Shown: piece by piece, positions 53,612 through 64,000 of the stretch
How positions within the stretch are numbered: the stretch's first letter is position 1
Layout: the number at the start of each line of letters is the position of its first letter
Assembly: GCF_029643245.1 (NCBI RefSeq)
Contig: NZ_CP116398.1
Location: 620,001 to 684,000 of the forward strand
Source: Methylomonas sp. EFPC3
Lineage (GTDB): Bacteria > Pseudomonadota > Gammaproteobacteria > Methylococcales > Methylomonadaceae
Direction: 5' to 3'
Length of the DNA: 64,000 bases
The notes under the pieces: model-generated
Databases searched by the model: none
Told to the model about the DNA's origin: nothing
What the model saw: the letters and a program-made list of their open reading frames with translations, nothing else
Made by a program: the position numbers and the translations under genes

Positions 53612-56438
53612 GTTTGTTTCCTTCGTTGTTTCCGTAAAGAGCGGCATGAACTACCGCACGTTGTTCTTGCAAGTGGGTTTTGTAATTACCCACCGCCGGC
53701 GCGGCGCAAGGCGGTCGGCCGGCATAGTGAATCGGGATGTTGTTGTCCACCAAATCGAAGAAATGGTGTTTGCTTTGGTACCAGGCGCCCTGGTTTTTCG
53801 GTTCTTCCTGGCACCAGTAGATTTGTTCCAGATTGGGGAATTTGTCAATCTCCTGTTTAAAGCGGTCGTTCGGGAACGGGTACAGTTGTTCGATGCGGAC
53901 GATCGCCACGTGCTTCAGGTCGTCCGCGCGCCGGGTTTCCAGCAAGTCGTAGTAAACCTTGCCGGAGCAGAGAATCAAGCGGGTGACGTGAAATGGATCG
54001 ATATCGTCCTGTTCGCCGATCACGGTCTGGAATTCGCCGTTAACCAGTTCGTCCAGTTCCGACACCGCCAGTTTATGACGCAGCAGGCTTTTCGGGCTCA
54101 TTACAATCAGCGGTTTGCGGTATTCGCGCACCACTTGCCGGCGCAGCAAATGGAAAATTTGGGCTGGCGTGGTCGGCACGCAGACCTGGATATTCTGGTC
54201 TGCGCACAGTTGCAGATAGCGCTCCAGGCGGGCCGAGGAATGCTCCGGGCCCTGGCCTTCGAAACCGTGCGGCAACAGCATCACCAAGCCGCTGAGTTTG
54301 CCCCATTTGGTTTCGCCGGAACTGATGAATTGGTCGATCACGACTTGGGCGCCGTTGGCGAAATCGCCGAATTGCGCCTCCCAGATGATTAGTTTGTTGG
54401 GTTCGGTCGAGCTGTAGCCGTATTCGAAGCCGAGTACGCCTGCCTCCGACAGCAGCGAGTTGAAAATTTGCGCCCGGCCCTGGTTTTCGGCCAGCTGCTT
54501 CAGCGGTATGTAATTTTCGCCAGTGGCTTGATTCAGCAAAATAGCGTGGCGGTGGGAAAAGGTGCCGCGGCCGATGTCCTGGCCGGTCAGACGTAAGTCG
54601 TAACCGTCCATTAGCACGGTGGCGTAGGCCATGTTCTCGGCAAAGCCCCAATCCATCGGCATTTCGCCGGCCGCCATTTTGTTACGGTCTTCCATGACTT
54701 TGGCGACGCGCGGATGCAATTCGAAACCCTCGGGCAAGGATTGCAGGCGCTGGTTGCAGAACCGAATTCGCTCCGGCGTGACGGAAGTATCTGCCGGAAT
54801 GTCCCAGTGTTTGTTCAGAAACCGTTCCCAGCGTGCCGAGTAAGAATAGGCCTTGTTTTCGATGATGGGCCGCGAAACCGGCAAGCCTTCGTTCAGTTGT
54901 TGCAGATAATGTTGTTCCAGTTGCTGCACCCCGGCCTCGTCGATAACGCCGTCGGCGATCAGTTTCTGCGCGTAGATTTGCGGCGGCGTCAAATGGTCGC
55001 GGATGGCTTTGTACATCATGGGCTGGGTGGCAGCCGGCTCGTCGGCTTCGTTATGGCCGTGGCGGCGGTAGCAGATCAAATCGATCACCACGTCTTTATG
55101 GAAGGTGTTACGGTAATCCAGCGCCAATTGGGTGATGAAAATGACCGCTTCCGGATCGTCGCCGTTGACGTGGAACACGGGCGCCTGAATCATGTTGGCT
55201 ACGTCGGTACAGTATAAGGTAGAGCGGGCGTCGAACGGATTGCTGGTCGTAAAACCGATCTGATTATTGATAACGATATGTACCGTGCCGCCGGTGGAAA
55301 ACGCCCGAGTTTCCGACATGTTCAGAGTTTCCATGACGATGCCCTGGCCGGCAAACGCCGCGTCGCCGTGAATTAAAATCGGCACGATCGCATCGATGCC
55401 GCCGACGCCGTGCCGGTCCTGGCGGGCTTTGACCGAGCCTTCCACCACTGGATTGATGATTTCCAGATGCGACGGGTTGAACGCCAGTGTCAGATGGATC
55501 GGGCCGCCCGGTGTGGCGATGTTCGACGAGAAACCCTGGTGGTATTTGACGTCGCCGGTCAGTACGCCGGGGGAAGAGGTGTGGGTGCCTTCGAATTCGC
55601 CGAATAACACGGCCGGGCTTTTGCCGAGTATATTAATAAGTACGTTGAGCCGGCCGCGGTGAGCCATGCCGATGACAATTTCCTTGAATTTGTGTTCGCC
55701 GGCGCGTTGAATCAATTCGTCGAGAATCGGGATCAGCGATTCGCCGCCTTCCAGCGAGAAGCGTTTTTGGCCGACGTATTTTCGGTGCAGGAATTTCTCC
55801 AGGCCTTCGGCGGCAATGAGCAGTTTCAGTAGCCAGATGCGTTTTTCCGGGTGGCTGGAGAAGTCGGGTTTTGCCCCTTCCAACTTGTTCTTGATCCAGC
55901 GTTTGGATTCGTCGTCGACGATGTGCATGTATTCGCTGCCGATGCTGCCGCAGTAGATTTCCTTCAAGGTCTGCAGGATGGCTTTCAGTGGCAGGCGGTC
56001 GATACCGCACAGGCCGCCGGTATCGAATAAGGTGCTCATATCCGCTTCGGTCAGGCCGTAATACAAGGGCTCCAGATCGGCCGGGACGGTCGGTGAGCCG
56101 CGTAACGGATTGTTGGCGGCGATTTGGTGGCCTTTGACCCGGTAGTGGTTGATCAAGCGAGCCACGGCGGATTGCTTCTTTACGCTTTGTTCGGTAAAGC
56201 CCTGCATCCGGGCCAGTTTGCCCGGTTCGGCGATAGCCAGTTTCTCGAACCGGTCGACAATCGCGCTGTGCGGCGTGTCTTCTGCCGAGCCGCTGCGGAT
56301 GGCGTCGAAGCGGGCGCGCCAACTGGGGCTTATGGTATCCGGCGCATTCAAGTATTGTTCGTACAGGTATTCGACGTAGTGGGCATTGCCGCCGTACAGC
56401 GAGGAGGATTCTTCGAATTCTTTAAGCAAGCTACTCAT
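53601..56438 (-). CDS. sucA: 2-oxoglutarate dehydrogenase E1 component
   Basis: The 945-residue protein is a full-length thiamine diphosphate-dependent E1. Visible parts include [61 protein letters not shown] (thiamine site) and [10 protein letters not shown]. It decarboxylates 2-oxoglutarate and passes the succinyl group to SucB lipoate. ATG 56438 is the family start. The E3 subunit gene is not in the window. The presence of sucAB indicates a complete oxidative TCA branch. Confidence 0.97.
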   Translation of the reverse strand: MSSLLKEFEESSSLYGGNAHYVEYLYEQYLNAPDTISPSWRARFDAIRSGSAEDTPHSAIVDRFEKLAIAEPGKLARMQGFTEQSVKKQSAVARLINHYRVKGHQIAANNPLRGSPTVPADLEPLYYGLTEADMSTLFDTGGLCGIDRLPLKAILQTLKEIYCGSIGSEYMHIVDDESKRWIKNKLEGAKPDFSSHPEKRIWLLKLLIAAEGLEKFLHRKYVGQKRFSLEGGESLIPILDELIQRAGEHKFKEIVIGMAHRGRLNVLINILGKSPAVLFGEFEGTHTSSPGVLTGDVKYHQGFSSNIATPGGPIHLTLAFNPSHLEIINPVVEGSVKARQDRHGVGGIDAIVPILIHGDAAFAGQGIVMETLNMSETRAFSTGGTVHIVINNQIGFTTSNPFDARSTLYCTDVANMIQAPVFHVNGDDPEAVIFITQLALDYRNTFHKDVVIDLICYRRHGHNEADEPAATQPMMYKAIRDHLTPPQIYAQKLIADGVIDEAGVQQLEQHYLQQLNEGLPVSRPIIENKAYSYSARWERFLNKHWDIPADTSVTPERIRFCNQRLQSLPEGFELHPRVAKVMEDRNKMAAGEMPMDWGFAENMAYATVLMDGYDLRLTGQDIGRGTFSHRHAILLNQATGENYIPLKQLAENQGRAQIFNSLLSEAGVLGFEYGYSSTEPNKLIIWEAQFGDFANGAQVVIDQFISSGETKWGKLSGLVMLLPHGFEGQGPEHSSARLERYLQLCADQNIQVCVPTTPAQIFHLLRRQVVREYRKPLIVMSPKSLLRHKLAVSELDELVNGEFQTVIGEQDDIDPFHVTRLILCSGKVYYDLLETRRADDLKHVAIVRIEQLYPFPNDRFKQEIDKFPNLEQIYWCQEEPKNQGAWYQSKHHFFDLVDNNIPIHYAGRPPCAAPAVGNYKTHLQEQRAVVHAALYGNNEGNKHEL

Positions 56439-56568
56439 TGCAAACGTCCTGGTTATCGGCAAGTTGAAGTCAATTATGTTAGAGCGAAAATGCTATATTA
56501 CCAAGCGTCGGGTGATGATAGCGGTCGCGGTTTCGGCGCAAGTTCTGTTTTATTAATAAGGCAAAGGC

Positions 56569-57285
56569 ATGACGGATAATAGAGTCGTTATAAAAATAAA
56601 CTACGATAAAACTAAAACGGCAAAGCAGATAACTCCGCCGCAGACTATTACTGTTTGGCATACCGGAAGAATCGCTATTGCCTTGGTTTTACTGCTGCTA
56701 TTTTCGCTGTTTTTGTACTTTACGTTTAGCGGATCCGAGCAGCCGGGCAATACTCAGACCGATACGGCTGGAAAAGTTCAAGAGCCTGAGTCGAATCAGA
56801 TTTCCAGCGCAAACAACTCGGAGCCGCCTGCGGCCGATGGCTTGGCTATTAATAAGGTGTATACCAAGGAGATTCCGCTTGCACAACAGTCGCAAGCGGA
56901 GAACACCAAAACCGAGCTGCTGGGCACGCGTCCGCTGGGCATTATTTTCGATCGCCGGGTGATTCGCGCTTCGCTGAATACCCGATTGAAAGATAACGAA
57001 CCCGACCAGCCAATAGCAGGAGCGTTTGCCGTGGTAAAGGGAAAACCTATAGAGTTGTTTTATTTTACCGAGATAAAAAATCCGGGAAGGCTGGTGTTAT
57101 TTCACGAGTGGTTGCGAAACAAACAAGTAGTGCAGCATAAACAATTAGATTTGAAAGAAACCCGCTCCAAGGTATGGTCAAGCAAAACTTTGTCGTATAA
57201 AGACGTCGGCGAGTGGCAAGTAAGGTTGTCGGATAAGAAAGGTAAGGTATACTCTGAGGTGAAATTTTCATTATCCGCGGAATAA
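56569..57285 (+). CDS. DUF2914-domain membrane protein
   Basis: The 238-residue protein has a short cytoplasmic N-terminus, one transmembrane helix (about 34-54, IAIALVLLLLFSLFLYFTF), a low-complexity linker rich in Ser, Asn and Glu, and a C-terminal DUF2914 domain with LVLFHEWLRNKQVVQHKQ, VWSSKTLSYKDVGEWQVRL and KGKVYSEVKF. The domain is probably periplasmic and of unknown role. It is divergent from sucA and 62 bases before the H-NS-like gene. Confidence 0.85.
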   Translation: MTDNRVVIKINYDKTKTAKQITPPQTITVWHTGRIAIALVLLLLFSLFLYFTFSGSEQPGNTQTDTAGKVQEPESNQISSANNSEPPAADGLAINKVYTKEIPLAQQSQAENTKTELLGTRPLGIIFDRRVIRASLNTRLKDNEPDQPIAGAFAVVKGKPIELFYFTEIKNPGRLVLFHEWLRNKQVVQHKQLDLKETRSKVWSSKTLSYKDVGEWQVRLSDKKGKVYSEVKFSLSAE

Positions 57286-57347
57286 TAGTTTTTTTCGCTA
57301 AAACTTAGTGATAGAATCCGCGCCGTCTTTTGATTAAAGAGGAAAAT

Positions 57348-57665
57348 ATGACTGATTTTAATAAATTATCCGAAGCAGAGTTACAAGCCGTTATCGATAA
57401 TGCCGAAAAAGCGTTGAAAGAAAGGCAATTCAGCAAACGTAAAGAAGTTATCGCCCAAATTAAAGAGTTGGCCGCGTCGATTGGTGTGACCGTTGATATT
57501 CACGACGGCGATAAAAAGTCCGAAAGAAAAGTCTCTAAAGTTGCAGCGCGATACCGCAACCCGAACAATTCGGCATTGACTTGGTCAGGCAGAGGTTTGG
57601 CGCCGAAATGGATGCAGGAACTGCTGGCTGCAGGTCGCGATAAATCCGAATTCGAAATCAAGTAA
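57348..57665 (+). CDS. H-NS family nucleoid-associated protein
   Basis: The 105-residue protein has an N-terminal coiled-coil oligomerisation part (SEAELQAVIDNAEKALKER) and a C-terminal DNA-binding core with ARYRNPNNSALTWSGRGLAPKW, of which TWSGRGLAPKW is the H-NS AT-hook-like signature. It binds AT-rich DNA and silences horizontally acquired genes. ATG 57348 follows an AGAGGA Shine-Dalgarno. Its 3' end overlaps the convergent hydrolase gene by 8 bases. Confidence 0.92.
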   Translation: MTDFNKLSEAELQAVIDNAEKALKERQFSKRKEVIAQIKELAASIGVTVDIHDGDKKSERKVSKVAARYRNPNNSALTWSGRGLAPKWMQELLAAGRDKSEFEIK

Positions 57666-58437
57666 TTCCGGATAGTTGCTTCGTCCAATCCTGTAAGCGC
57701 TCAGCCACCCAAATGCCGTCGTCCAATATCAGGTCGTGTCCGGCCCAAGGGTGGCTTAGCCATGGAACATTCCACCGGCCATGGATGGCTTTCGAACATT
57801 CCTGAGCGACGATTCTGTCGCCTTTTCCGCTCAATAACAGTACCGGAGTTTGGCTTGCGCAAGCAGCCGGCCGATAGCGTGACGCTGCGTACAGTTGACG
57901 CAGCGCATTTCTGACACTGACCGGTCTTTGCCGTTGAATATGGGCCCAGGTTTCGGCCAATTCATGGTCGGAGTCGCGGCGGTTACTGGTCAGGCGGATA
58001 ATCGCCAACTCTCTGCGGTAGACATCCTTTTCCAGCATAATTTGCAGCAAGCGTCGGTAGCTTTGCCAGCGCAGGCGATGAAAGAACGGGCTGAGCCCGG
58101 CAAAGCTGGTATTCAACAGCGCAACGCCGGCAATATCGCCCGGATATCGCTGCAACCATTCCCAGGCCACCATGCCGCCCAGAGACAGCGCCAGAAGGTT
58201 GACCGGCCGCTGCAGCATACCGGCTTCCGCCGCCCGTTGACGTACCCATTCGCTGATCTCTTCGATCCGCCTCGGGCTGGTCTCACGGTGGAACGTGCCG
58301 GCGCCCGGTAAATCGATGCAATGGACGGTAGCGGCCGGAAATGCCGATTGCAGCAAGCTGGGGAAATTTCCCCAATGGCCGGCCTCGCGGCACAGACCGC
58401 GCAGCAATATCCAGTCTTCAGTGCGGTGGCTGGCCAT
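57658..58437 (-). CDS. Alpha/beta hydrolase
   Basis: The 259-residue protein has the nucleophile elbow LALSLGGMVAWEW (Ser near 105), an oxyanion region LLRGLCREAGHW, an acidic residue in LLSGKGDRIV, and the catalytic His in HPWAGHDLIL. BioH-like and lipase-like proteins share this pattern, and no substrate can be assigned. It overlaps the end of the metallopeptidase gene by 20 bases, so the two are co-expressed. Confidence 0.88.
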   Translation of the reverse strand: MASHRTEDWILLRGLCREAGHWGNFPSLLQSAFPAATVHCIDLPGAGTFHRETSPRRIEEISEWVRQRAAEAGMLQRPVNLLALSLGGMVAWEWLQRYPGDIAGVALLNTSFAGLSPFFHRLRWQSYRRLLQIMLEKDVYRRELAIIRLTSNRRDSDHELAETWAHIQRQRPVSVRNALRQLYAASRYRPAACASQTPVLLLSGKGDRIVAQECSKAIHGRWNVPWLSHPWAGHDLILDDGIWVAERLQDWTKQLSGIT

Positions 58438-59446
58438 ACCATAACTCCAATGCCTGGCTTTGATTCAGTTCCCGTTGCGACTCGTCGAGTTTCACCCATC
58501 GATTTGGGTACAACAAGCATCGAAACAAAAAGTCGAATAAGGTTAAATGCCGGCGCAATATGCGTTGTTGCCGATGCGGTAACAGCGGGTGAAACAAGCC
58601 GTGGCGTTGAAATAAATGAGTCGGGCTTTTTCTTAGCCAGAGCCAGGAGCCCATCTCGAGTGTCAGCGGCAAGAACAGCTTGCGTTGCCGGTAGCGGTCG
58701 GTGAAGTCGTCGTACAGGTAATCCCATAAATCGCCGCTGATCACATATTCCTGACTCATCGGTTCGATTTTATAAAAATGGTGCGGGTAGCAGCGGTCGA
58801 ACAACTGTTTCAATGCGTAGGCGTCGGCCAGGTCGGGAAAGGGCGTTTGCCGAGACGCGTACGGAAACCACAGGCGGTCGTGAATACCGAAGCCGGAATG
58901 CAGATCCACGGCAATCGCCAGCGGCGCGTCGAACAGGTGCCGGTGCACCACCCGACATAGGGCCTGGGCTTCTTTTTCCATCTTGGATTCGTCGCCGCGG
59001 TACCAGGGCAGTTTCGGGCTCAAGCGCTGGCCACTGTATAGCCGGGTATTGCCGTCGCTTTCGATCGGCGAATTGCGCATTAAATCCACCCCGCGGCCGT
59101 TACAGCGGGTCCCGCGAAACACGCCGACCGGATTGACCAGGGGCATGAACACCAGGCGAGCTTTGCTTAGACGTTGGTTCAGTTCTTCGTCCCAATCCAG
59201 CAACTCGCATAGTGTATGCAGATAGGCCAAAATCACTTCGGAACCGATTTTTTCCAGGCCGTGTACGCCGCCGAAGTAGGCCAGCACCGGCACATCCGGC
59301 GCGGTGGAGCCTATCGTCAGACAGTGGATCGGAAACCGGCGGCCGGCATGTTCGACGGTTTCGATGACCTCGCACTGGGCGCGGCTGCCCAAGCGGGCGA
59401 CAATTGTTTCCAATTGCTCCAGTTCAGGGAATGGACGCTGTTTCAT
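58418..59446 (-). CDS. M14-family zinc carboxypeptidase-like protein
   Basis: The 342-residue protein shows the zinc site HxxE in GGVHGLEKIGSE near residues 60-63 and the later ligand His in AVDLHSGFG, both M14 hallmarks, plus VFMPLVNPVGVFRGTR. M14 members cleave C-terminal residues of peptides, peptidoglycan stems or acyl-amino acids. No signal peptide is visible, so a cytoplasmic role is likely. It lies 22 bases after the acyltransferase gene and just upstream of the alpha/beta hydrolase. Confidence 0.87.
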   Translation of the reverse strand: MKQRPFPELEQLETIVARLGSRAQCEVIETVEHAGRRFPIHCLTIGSTAPDVPVLAYFGGVHGLEKIGSEVILAYLHTLCELLDWDEELNQRLSKARLVFMPLVNPVGVFRGTRCNGRGVDLMRNSPIESDGNTRLYSGQRLSPKLPWYRGDESKMEKEAQALCRVVHRHLFDAPLAIAVDLHSGFGIHDRLWFPYASRQTPFPDLADAYALKQLFDRCYPHHFYKIEPMSQEYVISGDLWDYLYDDFTDRYRQRKLFLPLTLEMGSWLWLRKSPTHLFQRHGLFHPLLPHRQQRILRRHLTLFDFLFRCLLYPNRWVKLDESQRELNQSQALELWYGQPPH

Positions 59447-59468
59447 GAGTCGGTCGGTGCGCGGTGGA

Positions 59469-61190
59469 TTACCCGGCCAAGGATTTTTCGATATAACGCT
59501 GGCGTTTTTTCGGCGCGATTTTGTCGACTTCGACCATGATCAGGCTGTCGATGCAATTGTTGAAGTCCGGATCGATATTGAAATCGATGAAATGGCAGCC
59601 CTTATCCACGCACAATTCCACATATTGTTTGTATAAGGTGGGTACTTTGACGCCGAGTTTTTTCAATTCGCTGTTCAGTACTTTGAAGCTGGTCGAATAG
59701 TCGGCATTGAATTCGCTGGCGGCGAAGGCCTGGCCGGCCTCGGAAATGACGAACGGCTTGCGGGCTTTGGTTTGATGCGGCTCGGCACCGAATTGCTGCC
59801 GGTAAAAGCCGATGATCAGTTCTTTGGCGGCGTGCGGATAGGCGTTGCTGATGCTGACCGGACCGAACAGGTACTTGATGTCCGGCCGCTCCCGCAGATA
59901 AGCGCCGATGCCGTACCACAAATAATCCAGACTATGTTGACCCCAATAACGCGGTTGGACAAAGCTGCGGCCCAGTTCGATGCTGTTGGGCAAGTAATCG
60001 ACGAACTCGCCGCGCAAATCGAACAGGGTTTGCGTATAAAAACCGTCGATGCCGTGGCTGGACATGATGGCCGGGCCGTCGCCGATGCGATAGGCGCCGA
60101 CGATTTCCAGATCGTTGTCGTCCCACAATACGATGTGGCTGTAATAGATATCGAACTTATCCAAGTCCAGGGCCAGGCCGGTGCCTTCTTCCACGGTGCG
60201 GAAGGTCAACTCCCGCAGCCGGGCAATTTCCTGCATCACCGGGCAGTCGTCCTGGAATTGGTATAAAAAAATCTTTTTGCCGTCGCGGGTCTCGCCCAGC
60301 AGGCGTGACTGGTACAAGGCCTTTTTGACCGCCTTGGTATCGGACGGATGCACCACGGTGGCAACGGTATCGAATAGCGGCGCCTTGTTTTTCTTGCCCA
60401 GGTTTTGTACGTGCTTGCGAAAGCGCTGGCTGAGTTGTTTGTTGGTTTCCGGGCTGTCGGCGAGCGCTTGGAACGGCACCGGCGCGCCGACCAGGAATTT
60501 GATTTCCTGGCCTTTTTTGTTGAACATCTCCTTGACCAGCAACATCGTGCCCAGCGGTTTGTAAAGCGTCGAGGCGCTGTAAAACAAGGCCGAGTTCTTG
60601 GCTTTGATATAAATCGGCAGCACCGGCGACTGGGTTTTGCGCGCCAGTTTGACGAACCCACTCTGCCAGGCGCCGTCGCGGATGCCTTTGGGGGTGATGC
60701 GCGAGACTTCGCCGGCCGGGAAAAAAATCACGGCTTCTTCGTTTTCCAGCGCATCGATCATGGTCTTATACACGTCCTTGAACTTCTTTTTTTCGGACAG
60801 CACGTCGACCGGCAGGAAGATCGATTGCAACGGTTCCATGTGGGATAGCACCCGGTTGGCGACGATGCGTACGTCGGGCCGGACCGAGCGAATCAGTTTG
60901 ACTAAGGCCAGCCCGTCCAGCGTGCCGATCGGGTGGTTGGCGACGATGATCAGTCGGCCTTCGGCAGGGATGTTGTTGTAGGAGTCGTTACCGATCTGGT
61001 AACTGAAGTTGAAGTATTTCAGCAGCTTGTCTAAAAACGCAAAGCCGCGTAAGTGCTGGTTTTTGCGGATCACGTCGTTGAAATCGTCTTCGTGGATCAG
61101 CTTTTTCAAAGCTTTGACCACCAATGTGTTGTCCTTGCCTAATTTGAAGTCGGGGTAGGTTTCATGCAGTATGCGTTCGGCGTCGATCAT
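59469..61190 (-). CDS. olsF: Fused PlsC-type acyltransferase and OlsB-like GNAT acyltransferase (OlsF-like)
   Basis: The 573-residue protein has an N-terminal glycerophospholipid-type O-acyltransferase (about 60-240) with NHPIGTLD (HX4D motif) and FPAGEVSR. The C-terminal half (about 290-560) is an N-acyltransferase of the hemolysin/OlsB type, with LRELTFRTVEEGTG, DLDKFDIYYSHIVLWD, IELGRSFVQPRYWG and LFGPVSIS. This order matches OlsF, which makes ornithine lipids in two steps with one protein. The start ATG 61190 is in the family region. It probably makes an amino-acid-containing lipid. Confidence 0.85.
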   Translation of the reverse strand: MIDAERILHETYPDFKLGKDNTLVVKALKKLIHEDDFNDVIRKNQHLRGFAFLDKLLKYFNFSYQIGNDSYNNIPAEGRLIIVANHPIGTLDGLALVKLIRSVRPDVRIVANRVLSHMEPLQSIFLPVDVLSEKKKFKDVYKTMIDALENEEAVIFFPAGEVSRITPKGIRDGAWQSGFVKLARKTQSPVLPIYIKAKNSALFYSASTLYKPLGTMLLVKEMFNKKGQEIKFLVGAPVPFQALADSPETNKQLSQRFRKHVQNLGKKNKAPLFDTVATVVHPSDTKAVKKALYQSRLLGETRDGKKIFLYQFQDDCPVMQEIARLRELTFRTVEEGTGLALDLDKFDIYYSHIVLWDDNDLEIVGAYRIGDGPAIMSSHGIDGFYTQTLFDLRGEFVDYLPNSIELGRSFVQPRYWGQHSLDYLWYGIGAYLRERPDIKYLFGPVSISNAYPHAAKELIIGFYRQQFGAEPHQTKARKPFVISEAGQAFAASEFNADYSTSFKVLNSELKKLGVKVPTLYKQYVELCVDKGCHFIDFNIDPDFNNCIDSLIMVEVDKIAPKKRQRYIEKSLAG

Positions 61191-61399
61191 CGAAGAGAGT
61201 CCAGAAATAACGGTATGCCGCGAATTCTAGACAGCGAATATGTCAGAAATATGTCAAAGCTGGCGATGGGGCGGGGGCCGGAAAACCGGCTTGAATTCGA
61301 ATGCCGGCCCGCCTTGGCGTAGACGGGCCGGTTGCGATGTTGTCGGCGAGAACTTTATAGGCTTGCCGAAAACTGATCTCGTGGAGCTTGGCCGGTAAA

Positions 61400-62788
61400 T
61401 CAGCCTTGCAGCGCCTTTAATAAAGCCTGCAATTTATCGTTGGCGTCGCCGAACAGCATCCGGGTGTTGTCGTGAACGAACAGCGGGTTGCCGACCCCGG
61501 CATAGCCCGACGCCATCGAGCGCTTCATGACGATGGTGGTGCCGCCTTTCCAGCATTCCAGTACCGGCATGCCGGCAATCGGACTGTTGGGATCGTCCAG
61601 GGCCGACGGGTTGACGATGTCATTGGCGCCGATGACGATAGAGACGTCGACGTGGGGGAAGTCCTCGTTGATTTCGTCCATCTCGAACACGATGTCGTAC
61701 GGCACTTTCGCTTCCGCTAACAACACGTTCATATGACCCGGCATCCGCCCGGCGACCGGATGGATCGCGAAGCGCACTTTCTTGCCGTGGCTGGTCAGGT
61801 ATTTGGTAATTTCATTGACCGTATGCTGGGCTTGCGCCACCGCCATACCGTAACCGGGGATGATGACGATGTCCTTGGAATCGCGCAGCAGTTGCGCGGT
61901 TTCCTCGACTTCGATCGGTTGTACTTCGCCGACGACTTCCGCCGCTTCGCCACCGGTGCTGCCGAAACCGCCGGCGATCACGCTCAAGAAGTGACGGTTC
62001 ATCGCCCGGCACATGATGTAGCTCAGAATTGCGCCGCTAGAGCCGACCAGCGCGCCGGTGACAATCAGCAGGTCGTTGCTGAGCATGAAGCCGGTGGCCG
62101 CCGCCGCCCAGCCCGAGTAGCTGTTCAGCATCGAGACCACCACCGGCATATCGGCGCCGCCGATGGCCATGACCATATGCACGCCGAACACCAGGGCGAT
62201 GGCAGTCATGATCAGCAGCGGGGTCATGCCCGCACCGCTTTCGGCACCCTCCAAGTAAACACCGCCCAAGATGAAGGTGGCGACGAACATGGCCAGATTC
62301 AGCCAGTGGCGGGCCGGTAACAAAACCGGCTTGCCATTGATCTTGCCGCACAGTTTGCCGAAGGCGATCACCGAGCCGGAGAAGGTAACAGCACCGATAA
62401 AAATACCGATGTAAATCTCCAGTTCGTGAATGGTGCGCTCAACCCCAACCAGGGTTTTGGAGTGATCCAGAAAGCTGGCATAACCGACCAGTACCGCCGC
62501 CATACCGACCAGGCTGTGCATCAGCGCCACCAGTTCCGGCATTTGCGTCATTTCCACCTTGGCGGCGGCTCGGGCGCCGATGGCGCCGCCGATCAACAAG
62601 GCTACACTCAACCAGCCGTAGGCAGTGACATCTTCGCTGAGTACCGTGGCAATGATCGCAATCGCCATGCCCAGCATACCGAAGTAATTGCCGCGCCGCG
62701 AGGTATCTTGCCGACTCAGGCCGCTCAAGCTGAGGATGAATAAAATGGAAGCCGCAATATAGGCCATCGTTACCATTCCGTTAGACAT
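61400..62788 (-). CDS. pntB: NAD(P) transhydrogenase subunit beta
   Basis: The 462-residue protein has an N-terminal membrane part of about eight or nine helices and a C-terminal NADP-binding domain III with [16 protein letters not shown] (the GxGxxxA fingerprint), [20 protein letters not shown] and [21 protein letters not shown]. It couples proton entry to hydride transfer from NADH to NADP+. It starts 10 bases after pntA. The 209-bp stretch to the acyltransferase gene shows nothing I can name. Confidence 0.96.
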   Translation of the reverse strand: MSNGMVTMAYIAASILFILSLSGLSRQDTSRRGNYFGMLGMAIAIIATVLSEDVTAYGWLSVALLIGGAIGARAAAKVEMTQMPELVALMHSLVGMAAVLVGYASFLDHSKTLVGVERTIHELEIYIGIFIGAVTFSGSVIAFGKLCGKINGKPVLLPARHWLNLAMFVATFILGGVYLEGAESGAGMTPLLIMTAIALVFGVHMVMAIGGADMPVVVSMLNSYSGWAAAATGFMLSNDLLIVTGALVGSSGAILSYIMCRAMNRHFLSVIAGGFGSTGGEAAEVVGEVQPIEVEETAQLLRDSKDIVIIPGYGMAVAQAQHTVNEITKYLTSHGKKVRFAIHPVAGRMPGHMNVLLAEAKVPYDIVFEMDEINEDFPHVDVSIVIGANDIVNPSALDDPNSPIAGMPVLECWKGGTTIVMKRSMASGYAGVGNPLFVHDNTRMLFGDANDKLQALLKALQG

Positions 62789-62798
62789 TGCGCTTCTC

Positions 62799-64000
62799 CT
62801 ATTTTCTGAACATGGCGAGCATGCGCCGGGTGACCAGGAAGCCGCCGGCGATGTTGATCGAAGCGATCAGGATCGCCAGGGCCGATAGGCCGGCGACGAT
62901 TTCGGTGGCTGAAGACACTTGCACCAGAGCGCCGATGACGATGATGCCGCTGATGGCGTTGGTTACGCTCATCAATGGCGTGTGCAACGATGGCGTTACG
63001 TTCCAGATCACCATGTAGCCGACGAAGCAGGCCAGCACGAACACGGTGAAATGGGCCAGAAACGAGGCCGGCGCCACCGCGCCGACCCCAAATAACGCCA
63101 GGCCGGCCAATGCCATCGGCAAAAATTGCCTTACTGGCTCCGGTAGCAGCGGTTTTTTCGGTTCGATGGCGGTTTCCGCTACGGCCGCAGTGGCTTTGGG
63201 TGCGGCCGACAATTGCGGCGGTGGTGGCGGCCAAGTGATTTTGCCTTCTTTGATGACGGTAGCGCCGCGAATCACTTCATCGTCGAAATTCACATTCAAC
63301 GTTCCGTCCTTGTTCGGACACAGATCGGTCAACAGGTGGCGCAGGTTGGTGGCATACAGTTGGCTGGACTGGTTGGCCAGCCGGCTCGGCAAGTTGGTGT
63401 AACCGATGATGGTGACGTCGTGTTTGACCACGACCTGGTTCTTCTCGGTCAACGCGCAGTTGCCGCCTTGCTCGGCCGCCAGATCGACGATGACGCTGCC
63501 CGGCTTCATCGAGGCCACCATCTCGGCGGTGATCAGTTCCGGCGCCGGTTTGCCCGGAATCAACGCGGTCGTGATGATGATGTCGACTTCCTTGGCTTGC
63601 TGGGCGAACAAGGCCATTTCGGCGGCGATGAATTCTGCGGACATCACCTTGGCATAGCCGCCGCTGCCGGAGCCGTCTTCCTGGAAATCCAGCATCAGGA
63701 ATTCGGCGTCCATGCTTTCGATTTGTTCTTTGACTTCCGGCCGGGTGTCAAAGGCACGGACGATGGCGCCCATGCCCTTGGCGGCACCGATCGCGGCCAG
63801 ACCGGCGACGCCGGCACCGATCACCAGCACTTTGGCCGGCGGGATCTTGCCGGCGGCGGTGATCTGGCCGGTAAAGAAGCGGCCGAAATGTTGGGCGGCT
63901 TCGACGATGGCGCGGTAGCCGGCGATGTTGGCCATCGAGCTTAACGCGTCCATTTTCTGCGCCCTGGACATGCGCGGCACGCTGTCCATCGCCAGTACCG
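62799..64000 (-). CDS. pntA: NAD(P) transhydrogenase subunit alpha, N-terminus beyond the window
   Basis: The coding frame runs into the right edge; 400 residues from about position 110 onward are visible. They include [20 protein letters not shown], the NAD-binding fingerprint [21 protein letters not shown], a Pro-rich linker, and a C-terminal membrane part (four helices, [18 protein letters not shown] and later). Domain I and the membrane segment are thus fused in one chain, unlike the split PntAA/PntAB form. Together with PntB it maintains NADPH supply using the proton gradient. Confidence 0.93.
   Translation of the reverse strand, partial: VLAMDSVPRMSRAQKMDALSSMANIAGYRAIVEAAQHFGRFFTGQITAAGKIPPAKVLVIGAGVAGLAAIGAAKGMGAIVRAFDTRPEVKEQIESMDAEFLMLDFQEDGSGSGGYAKVMSAEFIAAEMALFAQQAKEVDIIITTALIPGKPAPELITAEMVASMKPGSVIVDLAAEQGGNCALTEKNQVVVKHDVTIIGYTNLPSRLANQSSQLYATNLRHLLTDLCPNKDGTLNVNFDDEVIRGATVIKEGKITWPPPPPQLSAAPKATAAVAETAIEPKKPLLPEPVRQFLPMALAGLALFGVGAVAPASFLAHFTVFVLACFVGYMVIWNVTPSLHTPLMSVTNAISGIIVIGALVQVSSATEIVAGLSALAILIASINIAGGFLVTRRMLAMFRK

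Overview
The window is a chromosomal stretch of a GC-rich gammaproteobacterium. The mix of exosortase-type exopolysaccharide genes, an H-NS-like protein, sucAB, pntAB, FtsH/HflKC and a LitR/short-LOV light-response set would suit a Methylomonas-like methanotroph (Methylococcales). No methane-oxidation gene is present, so that placement is a low-confidence inference.

Layout. 1-4490 (minus): an exopolysaccharide block of a glycosyltransferase, an exosortase-associated O-antigen ligase/polymerase cut in two by an intact IS5-family element (1073-2426, perfect CTAA target duplication), and a membrane sulfatase-like protein cut by the window edge. 4781-4934: tRNA-Ser(GGA) with its terminator. 5208-14721 (plus): a signalling block of a stand-alone receiver, a REC-PAS-GGDEF-EAL protein with a broken GGDEF motif, a TonB-dependent receptor, a YfiR-like periplasmic protein and a large hybrid histidine kinase.

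14812-30015: a complete type I-G (formerly I-U) CRISPR-Cas locus. It has an array of 55 repeats and 54 spacers, then cas2, a cas4-cas1 fusion, a divergent MazEF-like toxin-antitoxin pair, csb2, csb1, a small cas8-type gene, cas3, and a WYL regulator. Between cas3 and the WYL gene I find what looks like an undescribed CreTA-type RNA-guarded addiction module. It contains (i) a two-repeat degenerate mini-array with a 35-nt spacer in the same orientation as the main array, (ii) a 39-codon ORF with a good Shine-Dalgarno for an amphipathic basic peptide, and (iii) upstream of that ORF an imperfect protospacer for the mini-array spacer, next to a TTT PAM. Three of its early mismatches fall at guide positions 6, 12 and 18, the bases that type I effectors flip out. 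The proposed logic is that the crRNA-loaded effector represses the peptide, so loss of cas genes would release it.

30261-36561: a di-haem cytochrome c peroxidase, a CBS-GAF-GGDEF-EAL protein, a GspE/PilB-type ATPase and small unknown proteins. 36574-44871 (minus): an eleven-gene run resembling a light and oxidative-stress regulon (short LOV photoreceptor, photolyase, lipocalin, MsrPQ, fatty acid hydroxylase-like protein, DUF523/DUF1722 protein, TIGR01777 epimerase, SRPBCC protein, membrane proteins). 44939-48891: ftsH, hflC, hflK. 48942-51165: a sigma-70 family factor divergent from a LitR/CarH-like B12-type photoreceptor regulator, with paired TGTACA elements in the litR promoter and again inside the sigma gene.

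51202-64000: a YcbL-like metallo-hydrolase, a secreted unknown, sucB and sucA, a DUF2914 protein, an H-NS family protein, an alpha/beta hydrolase, an M14-family metallopeptidase, an OlsF-like fused acyltransferase, and pntB-pntA (pntA runs off the right edge).
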